This document shows positions 6,673-14,120 of a stretch of DNA of 50,006 nucleotides, piece by piece. Position numbers and translations under genes: made by a program. The first letter of the stretch is position 1, and every line of letters starts with the position of its first letter. The stretch is from positions 1 through 50,006 of the IMG/VR virus record IMGVR_UViG_3300015199_000067; one strand, given 5' to 3'. The notes under the pieces are model-generated. The model worked only from the letters and a program-made list of their open reading frames with translations. It had not been told where the DNA came from and did not search any database. The DNA is from a virus.

Positions 6673-7850
6673 CCCCTCGCCTCGCTTCCGCCCTCGGTGT
6701 CCGACCCGACGACCCTTCGATCTCCGGTGAACTCCACGACCCGTTCGCCCCGGATCTCCGCCACCCGGACATCTCGTGGTTCTTCGACCCACCGGAATGG
6801 TTCGATGACTCGGTCAAGATCTGGGTCGATTCGGATGGGCGCGCCGCGGGTTGGTACTACCACGCCGACACCTGCATCATCGACGGGAACGAGGGCGAGT
6901 GCTGGTCGCCGTCCCCGTCTCCGACCGGCAACGAGTTGTTCCATCAGGGCTCGGTCATCGCGATGGACGGCGACACCCCGACAATCGTCGAGATCGGGGT
7001 GATCGGCGGTGGTGGCGAACACGCCCCGGTGTGGATGACCGCGGAGGCCGCGGCCGACTACTACGCCGATGTGACCAAGCAACTGTTGATCGGGCGGATC
7101 TACGACGACCCGAACCGAGGAGGGTTCTTCCTCGGGTGTGTCCTCCCGCAGGTCTCGAACGCCCAGGTCGATATGGTCCGCCGGTCCGCGCTGTCGGGTG
7201 ACTGGCGGTGGCGTCGAGCCAACCTCGCTGGGCACGCCCTCAACTCCTACGACGCGATCGGCCCGTGGCTTGTGACCCGCCCAGGGCTCCCGCTGCACCG
7301 GATGGGCCACACCGTCATGCGGCTCGCCTCCGCCGGCTCCGACCACCCAGTCATTGTCAGCGCGATCTGCGGACCGATAGATGTCGGGCCCGGAGACCGC
7401 CGGTCTGTCGGAAAGGACGACTACTCTGACGAGATGCCCTACCACCTCGAAACCCGTGGTGATCACTTCGCTGTGGTCGAGTCCCGGACCGGAGCGTTCG
7501 AAATGTTCGACTCCCTCGACGAAGCGAACGCAACCCTCGCGGAGCGATGCCGTCCCGTGGCAGCAGCCGCGGCCGAACCCGAAACAAACCAAGGAGCAGA
7601 GATGACCCCACCCGCGACCGCCCCAGAGACCGCCGCTCCGCCACCTCCCGCCCCGGACGCAGCGACTCCGCCCGACGCCCCGTCCGGTCCCGCTGACACA
7701 GGTGCGACGGCCCAGGACGCAGAGCAGGACGCACGGCTCGACGCCTTAGAAGGTCGGGTGTCCGATCTCGAAGCGCTCGTCGCGGAGATGATGACCGCCG
7801 ATCTCCAAGTCGACGACATCATGCCAGCCGAACAACTGCCAGGAGCCTGA
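6669..7850 (+). CDS. Putative capsid maturation protease with scaffold-like C-terminus
   Basis: A 393-aa protein; GTG 6669 overlaps the portal stop. Residues 70-230 follow the pattern of actinophage capsid maturation proteases: a SPSPTGNELFHQGSV segment, GGGGEHAP, an ADYY helix, GGFFLGCVLPQVSNAQVD, then SALSGDWRW and a region leading to TRPGLPLHR. His residues near 95 and 117 are candidates for catalysis, though I cannot fix the active site by eye. From residue 312 the chain is Pro/Ala-rich, then a coiled coil (DARLDALEGRVSDLEALVAE), as in scaffolds. An internal ATG with a strong ribosome site could make this tail separately (7602). It lies directly upstream of capsid genes, as expected. Confidence 0.65.
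   Translation: MTPRLASALGVRPDDPSISGELHDPFAPDLRHPDISWFFDPPEWFDDSVKIWVDSDGRAAGWYYHADTCIIDGNEGECWSPSPSPTGNELFHQGSVIAMDGDTPTIVEIGVIGGGGEHAPVWMTAEAAADYYADVTKQLLIGRIYDDPNRGGFFLGCVLPQVSNAQVDMVRRSALSGDWRWRRANLAGHALNSYDAIGPWLVTRPGLPLHRMGHTVMRLASAGSDHPVIVSAICGPIDVGPGDRRSVGKDDYSDEMPYHLETRGDHFAVVESRTGAFEMFDSLDEANATLAERCRPVAAAAAEPETNQGAEMTPPATAPETAAPPPPAPDAATPPDAPSGPADTGATAQDAEQDARLDALEGRVSDLEALVAEMMTADLQVDDIMPAEQLPGA
7602..7850 (+). CDS. Nested in-frame scaffold-like product (internal start)
   Basis: ATG 7602 is codon 312 of the gene at 6669-7850 and is preceded at five bases by AAGGAG (7591-7596), inside AACCAAGGAGCAGAG, the same leader seen before many early genes. Translation here would give 82 aa: a Pro/Ala/Thr-rich stretch and a C-terminal coiled coil. 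Phage lambda makes its scaffold Nu3 from an in-frame start inside the protease gene C; this is the same layout. The site is seen directly; use of it is inferred. Confidence 0.5.
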   Translation: MTPPATAPETAAPPPPAPDAATPPDAPSGPADTGATAQDAEQDARLDALEGRVSDLEALVAEMMTADLQVDDIMPAEQLPGA

Positions 7851-7851
7851 C

Positions 7852-8016
7852 GTGGGGTGTGGTTGCGGTGGGTCCGATCCGGCGGCACCCTCCGCGGGAC
7901 TCACCCAATACCGGTTGACGTACCCGGACGGGCGTGTCCAGGTCTACCTCCACGCCGAGCAAGCACAACGCGAAGCGGTCCGCGCCGACGCGGCGCTGGA
8001 GATCATCCACCTGTGA
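7852..8016 (+). CDS. Small head-region protein (MGCGCGGS start)
   Basis: A 54-aa ORF from GTG 7852, one base after the previous stop and behind AGGAG (7841-7845). It begins MGCGCGGSDP and then has a compact beta-type unit (YRLTYPDGRVQVYLHAEQAQREA) ending in a helix. Similar very short proteins with a GCGCG start and a YPDG strand sit between protease and capsid genes in actinophages, from memory. The function is unknown; a minor head or assembly factor is likely by position. Confidence 0.65.
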   Translation: MGCGCGGSDPAAPSAGLTQYRLTYPDGRVQVYLHAEQAQREAVRADAALEIIHL

Positions 8017-8025
8017 TCCGCCGCG

Positions 8026-8034
8026 TGTTACCGT
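8026..8034 (+). promoter_or_regulatory. Extended -10 candidate upstream of the capsid gene
   Basis: TGTTACCGT fits TGnTAnnnT. Transcription would start near 8041, giving a 94-base leader with a small hairpin (CTACTCGGGTAG) before the capsid GTG. A capsid-specific promoter in a 118-base gap is plausible but rests on this one motif. Confidence 0.3.
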
Positions 8035-8134
8035 GACACCCAATCCGGCCGACCTACTCGGGTAGCGACGCCATCGCGGAGGGCTCGGGTCCTCTCAACC
8101 CACCACAATTCACTCTCCCCTTGGAGGAACACCC

Positions 8135-9772
8135 GTGGACGAGGAACTGACCTTGCCCGAAGATCTCGAAGCTCTGACCGTCGAGGCGGTCCGGGAACTG
8201 CACGGAAACTGGACGGCTCGGATCTCCGAGTTGCGTGCCCAAGACTCCCGGACGATCGCGGAAGCCCGCGAGATGCGCCGGCTGGTCTCCGAGGCGAACC
8301 AGTTCGTCGAGATCATCAACTCGGTGTCCGGTGACGAACCGGTCGTCGAGGATCTCCCCGAGGAAACCCCGGTAGCTCCGGTCGAACCCGAAGCGCCGTT
8401 GGTGGTCGAGGACGCACCCGTAGAGGGCGAAGCCGAAGCCGAAGCCGTCGCTCGTGCCGCTGGTGTCTCCGCCCGTGACCTCTCGCTCCCCGGTGCCGGT
8501 CAGGTCCCGCCGTCCGAAGCCCCGAGGGTCGCATCAGCGACGTTCCGTGCGTCCGCAGGACAGCAGACCGTGCCGTCGAACTCCGAGCTGTCCATCGACG
8601 CGCTCGGTGACGTGTTCGAGTCGGCTCGTCGGAACGCCCTGAACTCGACCGAGATGCCGAAGTCGTATCTGGCTTCGGTCAACCGGTTCGACCCGGAGGG
8701 CCCACGGCTCTCCTCGCAGAACGGCACGGCTGCCAACACCGCGCTGATCGCGGATCTCCCGCAGAACCCCCGGACGGCCGCTATCTGCGGTCCGCTCGAC
8801 GTGGTACGGACCATCCCCGACTGCATCGCCAACGGTCGGCCCGTTCGCGACATCTTCCGTCAGGTCCCCGCCGATCGTGGGGCGTTCCTGTTCCAGCGGT
8901 CGGTCGGGCTCGCTGATGTCGCTGATGGCGTGGGCGAATGGACCGACGCCCAGCAGGTCGCAGTCGATCCCGGAAACCCCGCGACGTGGAAAGCGTGCCA
9001 CGCCCTCGTGTGTTCGCCGCCGGTCACCGCTCAGGTCGACTCGATCTTCCGGTGCCTCACCACCGACGTGAAACAGGAGTTCAGCAACCCCGAGCAGGTC
9101 CAGAACAACATCAACACCCTGTCGGCCGCGACCGACCGGTTGGCTGAGGGGCTCCTCCTCCGCCAGATCGACGTGTTGTCCTCGGCGTACACCTTCAACG
9201 GTGCGTACGGTGCGCTCGCCCAGATGGCCGCGATGATCGCCCGAGTCGTCGCGAAGGGCGCGGACGTGACGAGGGAGACCGACCCGAACCCTGGGTACAT
9301 GGCGATCATCCCGCTCGGGCTCATCAACCAGCTCGTCGTGGACGACATCTCCAGGGCGTTCGAGGACGACGAGGCCAACGCCCGCGCAGCGATCGACGAG
9401 GTGTTCAAGGCCGCGGGTCTCGACTCCTACGTCATCACACCGGACCCCGCGTTCGGTGCTGTGAGCCCGTGGGCACCGTTCGTGCTCAACCCTCCCGGTG
9501 CGGCAGCGGTGGTCCTCCCGCCGGCCCCGTCGACCTGGCGGATCCGGATCCTTGACCCGGACGACTGGTTCTATTTCTCGACCGGTGAGATTGCCTTCGG
9601 GATGCAACGCAGCCCGGAGCTGTACCGGCAGAACAAGATCCAGTGGTTCGGTGAGCAGTTCGAGGGGCTCAACAAGCAGGGGTGCTCCCCGTCTTTCACC
9701 ATCGACGCCACACTCTGCCCGAACGGCTCTCGTGCCGGAGCAATCGCCCCGGTCGCCTGCCCGCTCCCGTAG
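8135..9772 (+). CDS. Major capsid protein (HK97 fold expected)
   Basis: A 545-aa protein starting at GTG 8135 behind GGAGG (8123-8127). Residues 1-150 are an acidic, helical and low-complexity region (EELTLPEDLEAL, then Pro/Glu/Ala-rich), like the delta/scaffold domain that is removed during maturation. Residues 180-500 resemble HK97-type shell proteins: GRPVRDIFRQVPADRGAFLF, a long helix with QVDVLSSAY-like turn (RQIDVLSSAYTF), and C-terminal WFYFSTGEIAFGMQRSPEL. The last 30 residues are Cys-containing. With its own delta domain the need for a separate scaffold is uncertain. The call rests on position, size and fold pattern. Confidence 0.8.
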   Translation: MDEELTLPEDLEALTVEAVRELHGNWTARISELRAQDSRTIAEAREMRRLVSEANQFVEIINSVSGDEPVVEDLPEETPVAPVEPEAPLVVEDAPVEGEAEAEAVARAAGVSARDLSLPGAGQVPPSEAPRVASATFRASAGQQTVPSNSELSIDALGDVFESARRNALNSTEMPKSYLASVNRFDPEGPRLSSQNGTAANTALIADLPQNPRTAAICGPLDVVRTIPDCIANGRPVRDIFRQVPADRGAFLFQRSVGLADVADGVGEWTDAQQVAVDPGNPATWKACHALVCSPPVTAQVDSIFRCLTTDVKQEFSNPEQVQNNINTLSAATDRLAEGLLLRQIDVLSSAYTFNGAYGALAQMAAMIARVVAKGADVTRETDPNPGYMAIIPLGLINQLVVDDISRAFEDDEANARAAIDEVFKAAGLDSYVITPDPAFGAVSPWAPFVLNPPGAAAVVLPPAPSTWRIRILDPDDWFYFSTGEIAFGMQRSPELYRQNKIQWFGEQFEGLNKQGCSPSFTIDATLCPNGSRAGAIAPVACPLP

Positions 9773-9807
9773 GTTCCATCTCCGACCCGGCATAGGAAGG
9801 AGATCGG

Positions 9808-10629
9808 GTGACGAATCTGTTTCAACCGGTCGCACCGATCAGGGTCGAGGCTCCGAAGGTCTCGCTCCTGACGGTCGCCCGCACGCTCCCCGCGGGGACT
9901 GAGTGGCGTTCGGGTATCTCTCATCTCCCGAATGGTTGTTCGCCAGCAACCGGCCACCCGAACTGTGAGGTCAACCCTGGTCCTGTGGAGAAGTGCCTAC
10001 CGCTTTTTCAGACCAGGGCGGACTTCGCCCCGTGGATGTTTTATGTCCCCGACGGGTGCGATGTCGCCCCGTTCTACGCGGAGGACTGGAACGCCCGCGG
10101 GGAGGACGCTCTCAAGGCCTACACGCCGTGGGCGATCTCAAACGAGTTGGATACGGGTGCGATGTCCGGCAACCCGTCGCTGATCTCCACCGCCGTTGAC
10201 ATCTCCTCAGGGGCCGCGATCCCGATCGTTTCAGCGCTCTCCGCGCTGATCCGAGCACGGGTCAACCGAGGCCTTGGCGGCATCGCCACGGCTCACGTCC
10301 CCGCGTGGTTGGTCCCCTCCCTGGCGGACCACTACCAACTCGACGATGCTGGGGCCGCTCACGCCGGAGGGATTCTCCGGATCTCTCCGGGGCCGGGATA
10401 CACCGGGTTCTCCCCGACATCCTCCGGCCACGTGGCTCCTCCCGTCGGGGAGGGGTGGATCTACATCACGGGTCCGGTCGAGTATGAGGTCGGGCCGATC
10501 ACGACCCAACCCGACCAGGATCATCAGCAACGGCTAACGAACCGGGTCGAGGTCTACTCGGAGCGCGCCGGGATCCTCCGGTTCGATCCGTGCGGCGTGT
10601 TCGCCATCCGAGCGAAGGCCGATAGCTGA
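9808..10629 (+). CDS. Putative virion protein following the capsid gene
   Basis: A 273-aa protein from GTG 9808 behind AGGAAGGAG (9794-9802). It has a Cys-rich early part (NGCSP, NCEVNPG, EKCLPL, DGCDVAP), a helical middle (GAAIPIVSALSALIRARVNRGLGG) and a late strand-rich part (GEGWIYITGPVEYEVGPI) ending with a region that recalls the C-terminus of shell-lining proteins (RVEVYSERAGILRFDPCGVFAI). It may be a minor capsid or head-associated protein. I do not recognise a named family. The next gene begins on the last base of its stop. Confidence 0.55.
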   Translation: MTNLFQPVAPIRVEAPKVSLLTVARTLPAGTEWRSGISHLPNGCSPATGHPNCEVNPGPVEKCLPLFQTRADFAPWMFYVPDGCDVAPFYAEDWNARGEDALKAYTPWAISNELDTGAMSGNPSLISTAVDISSGAAIPIVSALSALIRARVNRGLGGIATAHVPAWLVPSLADHYQLDDAGAAHAGGILRISPGPGYTGFSPTSSGHVAPPVGEGWIYITGPVEYEVGPITTQPDQDHQQRLTNRVEVYSERAGILRFDPCGVFAIRAKADS

Positions 10630-11153
10630 TGCCTCTACCTGTTCCCGTCCCGTGCCCACCGCCCGCTGTGACTCCAGGACCAGCGCCGCCCGGTCCCAGT
10701 GCTCCGTGGTCGAACGTCGAGGCGGTCGTTCTCTGTGACCAAGGGACGGTCCCTCCTACCCCGTTCATCCGCCACATTTTCTACATGTTCGCCGGATTCC
10801 CTCAGGTGCTCAACACGACATTGGATCCGACGGTTGGGTACGCGCCGGTCGGGCCGCTCACGCCGGAGTGCTCACCCGCCCTGGCCATAGCGGAACACCA
10901 CTCCCTCCTCGCTGGTGCCGGTACGTTCTCTACGCCCGCGCTCGGGGTCATCTCCGTGACGGTTCATGTTCGAACAGTCGGTGCTGCCGGGTCGGTGACG
11001 GTCACAACAGCGGACGGGGCGTTCGTCGCGCTCGCAGGGGAGACCTACACCTGGTCGGTGATCCGCGACCAGGACAACCACCTGCAACCGGTGACGGTCA
11101 CGACCACCAACGCAGGAGACGCCGTCCTCATCACCTACGCCGCGGTGGTTTAG
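10629..11153 (+). CDS. Putative virion protein (head or fibre type)
   Basis: A 174-aa protein; ATG 10629 overlaps the previous stop by one base. A Pro-rich N-terminus (PLPVPVPCPPPAV) leads to VVLCDQG...TPFIRHIFY and then a beta-rich, Thr/Val-dominated C-terminus (VHVRTVGAAGSVTVTT...ETYTWSVIRD). The VLCD-x-TPFxR signature appears in structural proteins of actinophages, from memory. The composition suggests an exposed virion protein. No enzyme motif is visible. Confidence 0.5.
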   Translation: MPLPVPVPCPPPAVTPGPAPPGPSAPWSNVEAVVLCDQGTVPPTPFIRHIFYMFAGFPQVLNTTLDPTVGYAPVGPLTPECSPALAIAEHHSLLAGAGTFSTPALGVISVTVHVRTVGAAGSVTVTTADGAFVALAGETYTWSVIRDQDNHLQPVTVTTTNAGDAVLITYAAVV

Positions 11154-11155
11154 GC

Positions 11156-11824
11156 GTGGGTCGCTGTTCTTGCGCTCAGGCCACCTGCCAGTGCGTACTG
11201 GTCGACTCCCCGACAATCGACTTCTCCGGCGCGGGCTCCGCCGCGGTCCCCTACGCGGGGGTCATCAAACCGCTCGGGGTCGCTCCGCTCCTGATCTCAA
11301 CCGACGCGGGCAACACGCTCGGGCTCGGAGCGGACGGGCTCCTCAAGACCGGGGTGCGAGCACCACGCACCTTGTTCTCCACGGGGGTCCCGGTCGGGAA
11401 CGTCGGGCCGGGCGTCGACCCGCTCGCCACCGTCGTGATCCCAGCGAACACGCTGACGGTCAACGGCGACCGGCTCCGGTTCCGCGCCGCGTTGTTTCTC
11501 GACGCCGCGTTGTTCGACTTCAACGGGTTCGTATTCTCCTACGGCGGAGCCGCGTTGTTCACCCGCCCGACAACGCAGGCGACCGTGAGCCGGGTCTACG
11601 TCGAGGGCGACATCATTCGGACCGGAGCCGCGACGGAACGCTGCGACATCTCTGCGCTTTTCGAGGACAACGGCGGAGGGGTCTCGAAGATCCAAGGGAA
11701 CATCGCGCTCCCGGCTGCGAACAACGCCGCGGCGAACACGTTTCTTGTCACCGGTGAAACCGCGGGAGCGTTGAACGATCAGGTGGTGTTACACACCCTC
11801 ACCATCGACGTGTGGCCGGTGTGA
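11156..11824 (+). CDS. Putative virion protein with CxC start and GSGSAAxPY-like motif
   Basis: A 222-aa protein from GTG 11156, two bases after the previous stop. It starts GRCSCAQATCQC and continues PTIDFSGAGSAAVPYAG, a pattern often found at the start of actinophage tail or fibre proteins (Cys pairs, then a G-S-G-x-x-x-P-Y element). The rest is beta-rich and Ala/Thr/Asn-rich (GVPVGNVGPGVDPLATVVIPANTLTVNGDRLRF...ALFDFNGF), resembling a knob or carbohydrate-facing domain. Receptor binding is possible but unproven. Confidence 0.5.
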   Translation: MGRCSCAQATCQCVLVDSPTIDFSGAGSAAVPYAGVIKPLGVAPLLISTDAGNTLGLGADGLLKTGVRAPRTLFSTGVPVGNVGPGVDPLATVVIPANTLTVNGDRLRFRAALFLDAALFDFNGFVFSYGGAALFTRPTTQATVSRVYVEGDIIRTGAATERCDISALFEDNGGGVSKIQGNIALPAANNAAANTFLVTGETAGALNDQVVLHTLTIDVWPV

Positions 11825-11827
11825 TCG

Positions 11828-12103
11828 ATGAATCTCGATGACCAAGCTAATCGGGACCGGGACCGGGATCGGGCCGCGGCGGCATCATCGCCTTACGGCA
11901 ACGCCCGCGACATCTTCGACTTGGAACTTCGGATTGTTGCGGTGGAGCATGACATCGTGAGCATCAAAGAAGACGTGGCTGAGATCCGGGTGGACCTCGC
12001 AGCGGTCCAGAAGACGGCGACCCAGATCCTGATCGCTGTGGTTGTCGCCTGCCTGATGTTGCTCCTCAACGTCGGCTTGTACGTCGGGAAGGTGGGTCGT
12101 TGA
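11828..12103 (+). CDS. Small coiled-coil membrane protein (XhlA/holin-like)
   Basis: A 91-aa protein. Residues 1-27 are polar and charged, residues 28-65 form heptads (LELRIVAVEHDIVSIKEDVAEIRVDLAAVQ) and residues 68-86 are one transmembrane segment. This order, soluble coiled coil then one C-terminal membrane helix, matches XhlA-type lysis-associated proteins. It starts four bases after the previous stop and its own stop overlaps the next ATG. It heads a cluster of four small membrane proteins, which makes a lysis or membrane-attachment role plausible. Confidence 0.6.
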   Translation: MNLDDQANRDRDRDRAAAASSPYGNARDIFDLELRIVAVEHDIVSIKEDVAEIRVDLAAVQKTATQILIAVVVACLMLLLNVGLYVGKVGR

Positions 12104-12507
12104 TGTCGCCCTATCTGGCAGAACCCGAAGCCTCCTCGCTTGAGGAGCGAGAAGCGAAGGTCGAGGAGGCGGAGGCCAAAGTCCGCACCTGGCTCGAAGT
12201 CCTGGCCGTCATGGTCGCGGTTGGGGTCGTGATGACGATTGTCATCGTGACAATCTTCCTGACCACCGCCGCGGGGACCAACGAGCAACTGTCGAAGGTC
12301 CGAGCGAACAGCGACGGTATCGGTGAGAACCAGGCCATCATTCTCAACAACCACAAACTCGTGGTGTGTGTCCTCTCTGCGGTCCATGACGCCCAGGCCA
12401 CCAGAACCAACACGACGACAACGACAACGGTTCTCTCTGCGGATTACCTGGTCGACAACTGTGGTTTGACAAGGGACGAAGCCCGCCGACTTGAAACCCC
12501 GCCCTAA
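12103..12507 (+). CDS. Coiled-coil membrane protein
   Basis: A 134-aa protein starting at ATG 12103, overlapping the stop of the preceding membrane protein. An acidic coiled coil (residues 9-29, ASSLEEREAKVEEAEAKVR) precedes one transmembrane helix (about 33-55). The outer portion has a TNTTTTTTV linker and two cysteines (VVCVLSA, DNCGLT). The end may be extracellular. Together with its neighbours it may form a holin or spanin-like set suited to a Gram-positive envelope, but no known family is recognised. Confidence 0.55.
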   Translation: MSPYLAEPEASSLEEREAKVEEAEAKVRTWLEVLAVMVAVGVVMTIVIVTIFLTTAAGTNEQLSKVRANSDGIGENQAIILNNHKLVVCVLSAVHDAQATRTNTTTTTTVLSADYLVDNCGLTRDEARRLETPP

Positions 12508-12517
12508 AAAGGACCCA

Positions 12518-12643
12518 ATGGAACTTTGGTTGCTGATCCTCATCGTGGCGGTGGCTACTACCGACGGCGCTGAGCAGGAACCCCGAGCCGTTGCCCTCGG
12601 TGGCGTACCATCGCGACCAGACCCCGACCCCTCGATGAGATGA
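12518..12643 (+). CDS. Very small hydrophobic protein
   Basis: A 41-aa ORF from ATG 12518, ten bases after the previous stop, with AAAAGGA a few bases upstream as ribosome site. Residues 2-14 are hydrophobic (ELWLLILIVAVAT), followed by a polar Pro/Arg/Asp-rich end. It may be a small membrane or secreted peptide. Support is only its ribosome site and its place in a run of tightly packed membrane genes. Confidence 0.35.
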   Translation: MELWLLILIVAVATTDGAEQEPRAVALGGVPSRPDPDPSMR

Positions 12644-12649
12644 GCCCAC

Positions 12650-12811
12650 ATGCAGATCTTCGCTTTCGTTATCGCTGTTGTCGCCGCCGCGCTGTTCGCC
12701 GTCGAGGCGTCGCGCACCAAGTCGTTCGTTGCGTGGGGTCTCGTCGCGCTCACCGTCGCGTGGATCGTCCAGAACGTCTACCAGTCCGCGTCGACCATCG
12801 TGATCCACTAG
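12650..12811 (+). CDS. Small two-helix membrane protein
   Basis: A 53-aa ORF from ATG 12650, six bases after the previous stop. Residues 2-18 (QIFAFVIAVVAAALFAV) and 27-43 (VAWGLVALTVAWIVQNV) are two membrane segments joined by a short Arg/Lys turn. Size and topology fit a minimal class II holin or a hydrophobic accessory. The upstream GATGAG is a weak ribosome site, so coupling to the previous ORF is likely. A second holin candidate lies at 25682. Confidence 0.55.
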   Translation: MQIFAFVIAVVAAALFAVEASRTKSFVAWGLVALTVAWIVQNVYQSASTIVIH

Positions 12812-12825
12812 AGGGAGCCCCCGGA

Positions 12826-13455
12826 ATGCCAGCATGTGTAGAGGACGGCTGTGGCGCTCACCTAGAGATCAGCCCCACCGGGAAACTCAAAGCCAACGCC
12901 GTGATCGCCGCCCTGGCGTGCAACGGGATCTCCTGTGTGCCAGGCAAGGGTTTGTTCGCCCTGGAGGACGAGGCGGCTGTCCAGGCCGGAACCGTGCCCG
13001 CTGGTGGTGCCGGATGGGGTCCCGTTGATCTGAACGCGATCGGGGTCGGAGGGTTCGTTGTCGTCGCGTCGATGGCCGCGGTTAACACGTTCACCAACGA
13101 ATCGGTCTGCGAGTACTCGAACACGATCTGGGCGGTCACCCAACGCGAGGTCCTATACACCGGACCGGCCGGCGCACGGTTCCGGGTCACCGTCCAAGAA
13201 AACCTCGCGGGCTACGGGTTCTACCCGATCATCGATCTGATCTTCGACTACCGGTTCACGTTCGCTGGTGGTGGAGGCGGAGCGATCTCCGAAGCACGCG
13301 AGGGCGGGTCGTACACCCAAGGGCGGTTGTTCTTCCCGAACGAGTCGCTGGGCTACCAGTACCGGATCATCCTGACGAACCTCGCTCCCGCCCAACCCGG
13401 CTCACTGGTCCGGTCGGCGGGGTTGGCGTTCTCGTGGTTCTCGAAGTCGAACTGA
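12826..13455 (+). CDS. Virion protein, first of two tandem paralogues
   Basis: A 209-aa protein from ATG 12826, preceded by GAGGGAG. It begins PACVEDGCGAHLEIS and shares a framework with the next gene: a VEDGCGxHL start, NGISCVPGKGLF against NAVQCIPGQGLF, AGTVP, VDLNAI, NES, REVLYTGPAGARF and YRIILTNLAP. The mixture of Gly, Thr and hydrophobic strands suggests a beta-sandwich, perhaps a head-decoration or fibre-like protein exposed on the particle. Four cysteines fall near the N-terminus. No enzyme motif is seen. Tandem duplication is clear; function is inferred from position among structural genes. Confidence 0.6.
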   Translation: MPACVEDGCGAHLEISPTGKLKANAVIAALACNGISCVPGKGLFALEDEAAVQAGTVPAGGAGWGPVDLNAIGVGGFVVVASMAAVNTFTNESVCEYSNTIWAVTQREVLYTGPAGARFRVTVQENLAGYGFYPIIDLIFDYRFTFAGGGGGAISEAREGGSYTQGRLFFPNESLGYQYRIILTNLAPAQPGSLVRSAGLAFSWFSKSN

Positions 13456-13467
13456 GGAGTCGAACAG

Positions 13468-14112
13468 ATGGCAAGCCCGTGCGTTGAGGATGGCTGTGGA
13501 ATCCACCTGTCGGTCACGAACGACGTTCTGAAAGCAGCGGCCGTGATCGCACCGCTCCCGTGCAACGCCGTGCAGTGCATCCCAGGTCAAGGGCTGTTCG
13601 TCGGCAAAGACGAATCTGTTGTCGCACCGGGCACCGTCCCGTTCGGTGGTGGCGGCTGGTCCGTTGACCTGAACGCGATTCCGGTCGGGATCGCCCACGA
13701 GGTCTCCTCTCCGCCCTACTCCGCAGTGGGCCCGCAACCCACGATCACGATCCCGAACGAATCGGCGTGCTTCGCTGAGAATCTCATCTCGATTGTCACG
13801 TCCCGCGAGGTCCGCTACGACGGCCCAGCCGGCGCTCACTTCCAGGTCGTCGTCCAAGGCGACTTCCTCGGAGCCGGGTACGTCGACCTGTTCAACATCG
13901 TGTCGGACTACCGGTTCGCGTCGACCGCACCCGGAGGGCTCGTCTCCGACGCCCGAGCGGGCGGAGCTGGTGCCGCTGGGACCGTCATCGCGCCGGCTGC
14001 GAACTACACGTTCCGGTACCGGATCCTGCTGACCAACCTCATAGCGGTCGCCGCTGGGAGTATCGTTTCTTCACCCGGTCTTTCCTTCGCCCACCTCGCG
14101 GTCACGAACTGA
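13468..14112 (+). CDS. Virion protein, second of two tandem paralogues
   Basis: A 214-aa paralogue of the preceding protein, starting at ATG 13468 behind GAGGAG. It begins SPCVEDGCGIHLSVT and keeps the same order of conserved blocks (CNAVQCIPGQGLF, VDLNAI, NESACFAEN, SREVRYDGPAGAHF, YRILLTNL) but differs strongly in the central loop after VDLNAI and in the Gly-rich region near residue 160. Duplication followed by divergence in the exposed loops would fit a surface protein that recognises variable host or glycan targets. The role is inferred. Confidence 0.6.
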   Translation: MASPCVEDGCGIHLSVTNDVLKAAAVIAPLPCNAVQCIPGQGLFVGKDESVVAPGTVPFGGGGWSVDLNAIPVGIAHEVSSPPYSAVGPQPTITIPNESACFAENLISIVTSREVRYDGPAGAHFQVVVQGDFLGAGYVDLFNIVSDYRFASTAPGGLVSDARAGGAGAAGTVIAPAANYTFRYRILLTNLIAVAAGSIVSSPGLSFAHLAVTN

Positions 14113-14120
14113 GGGTTGCT

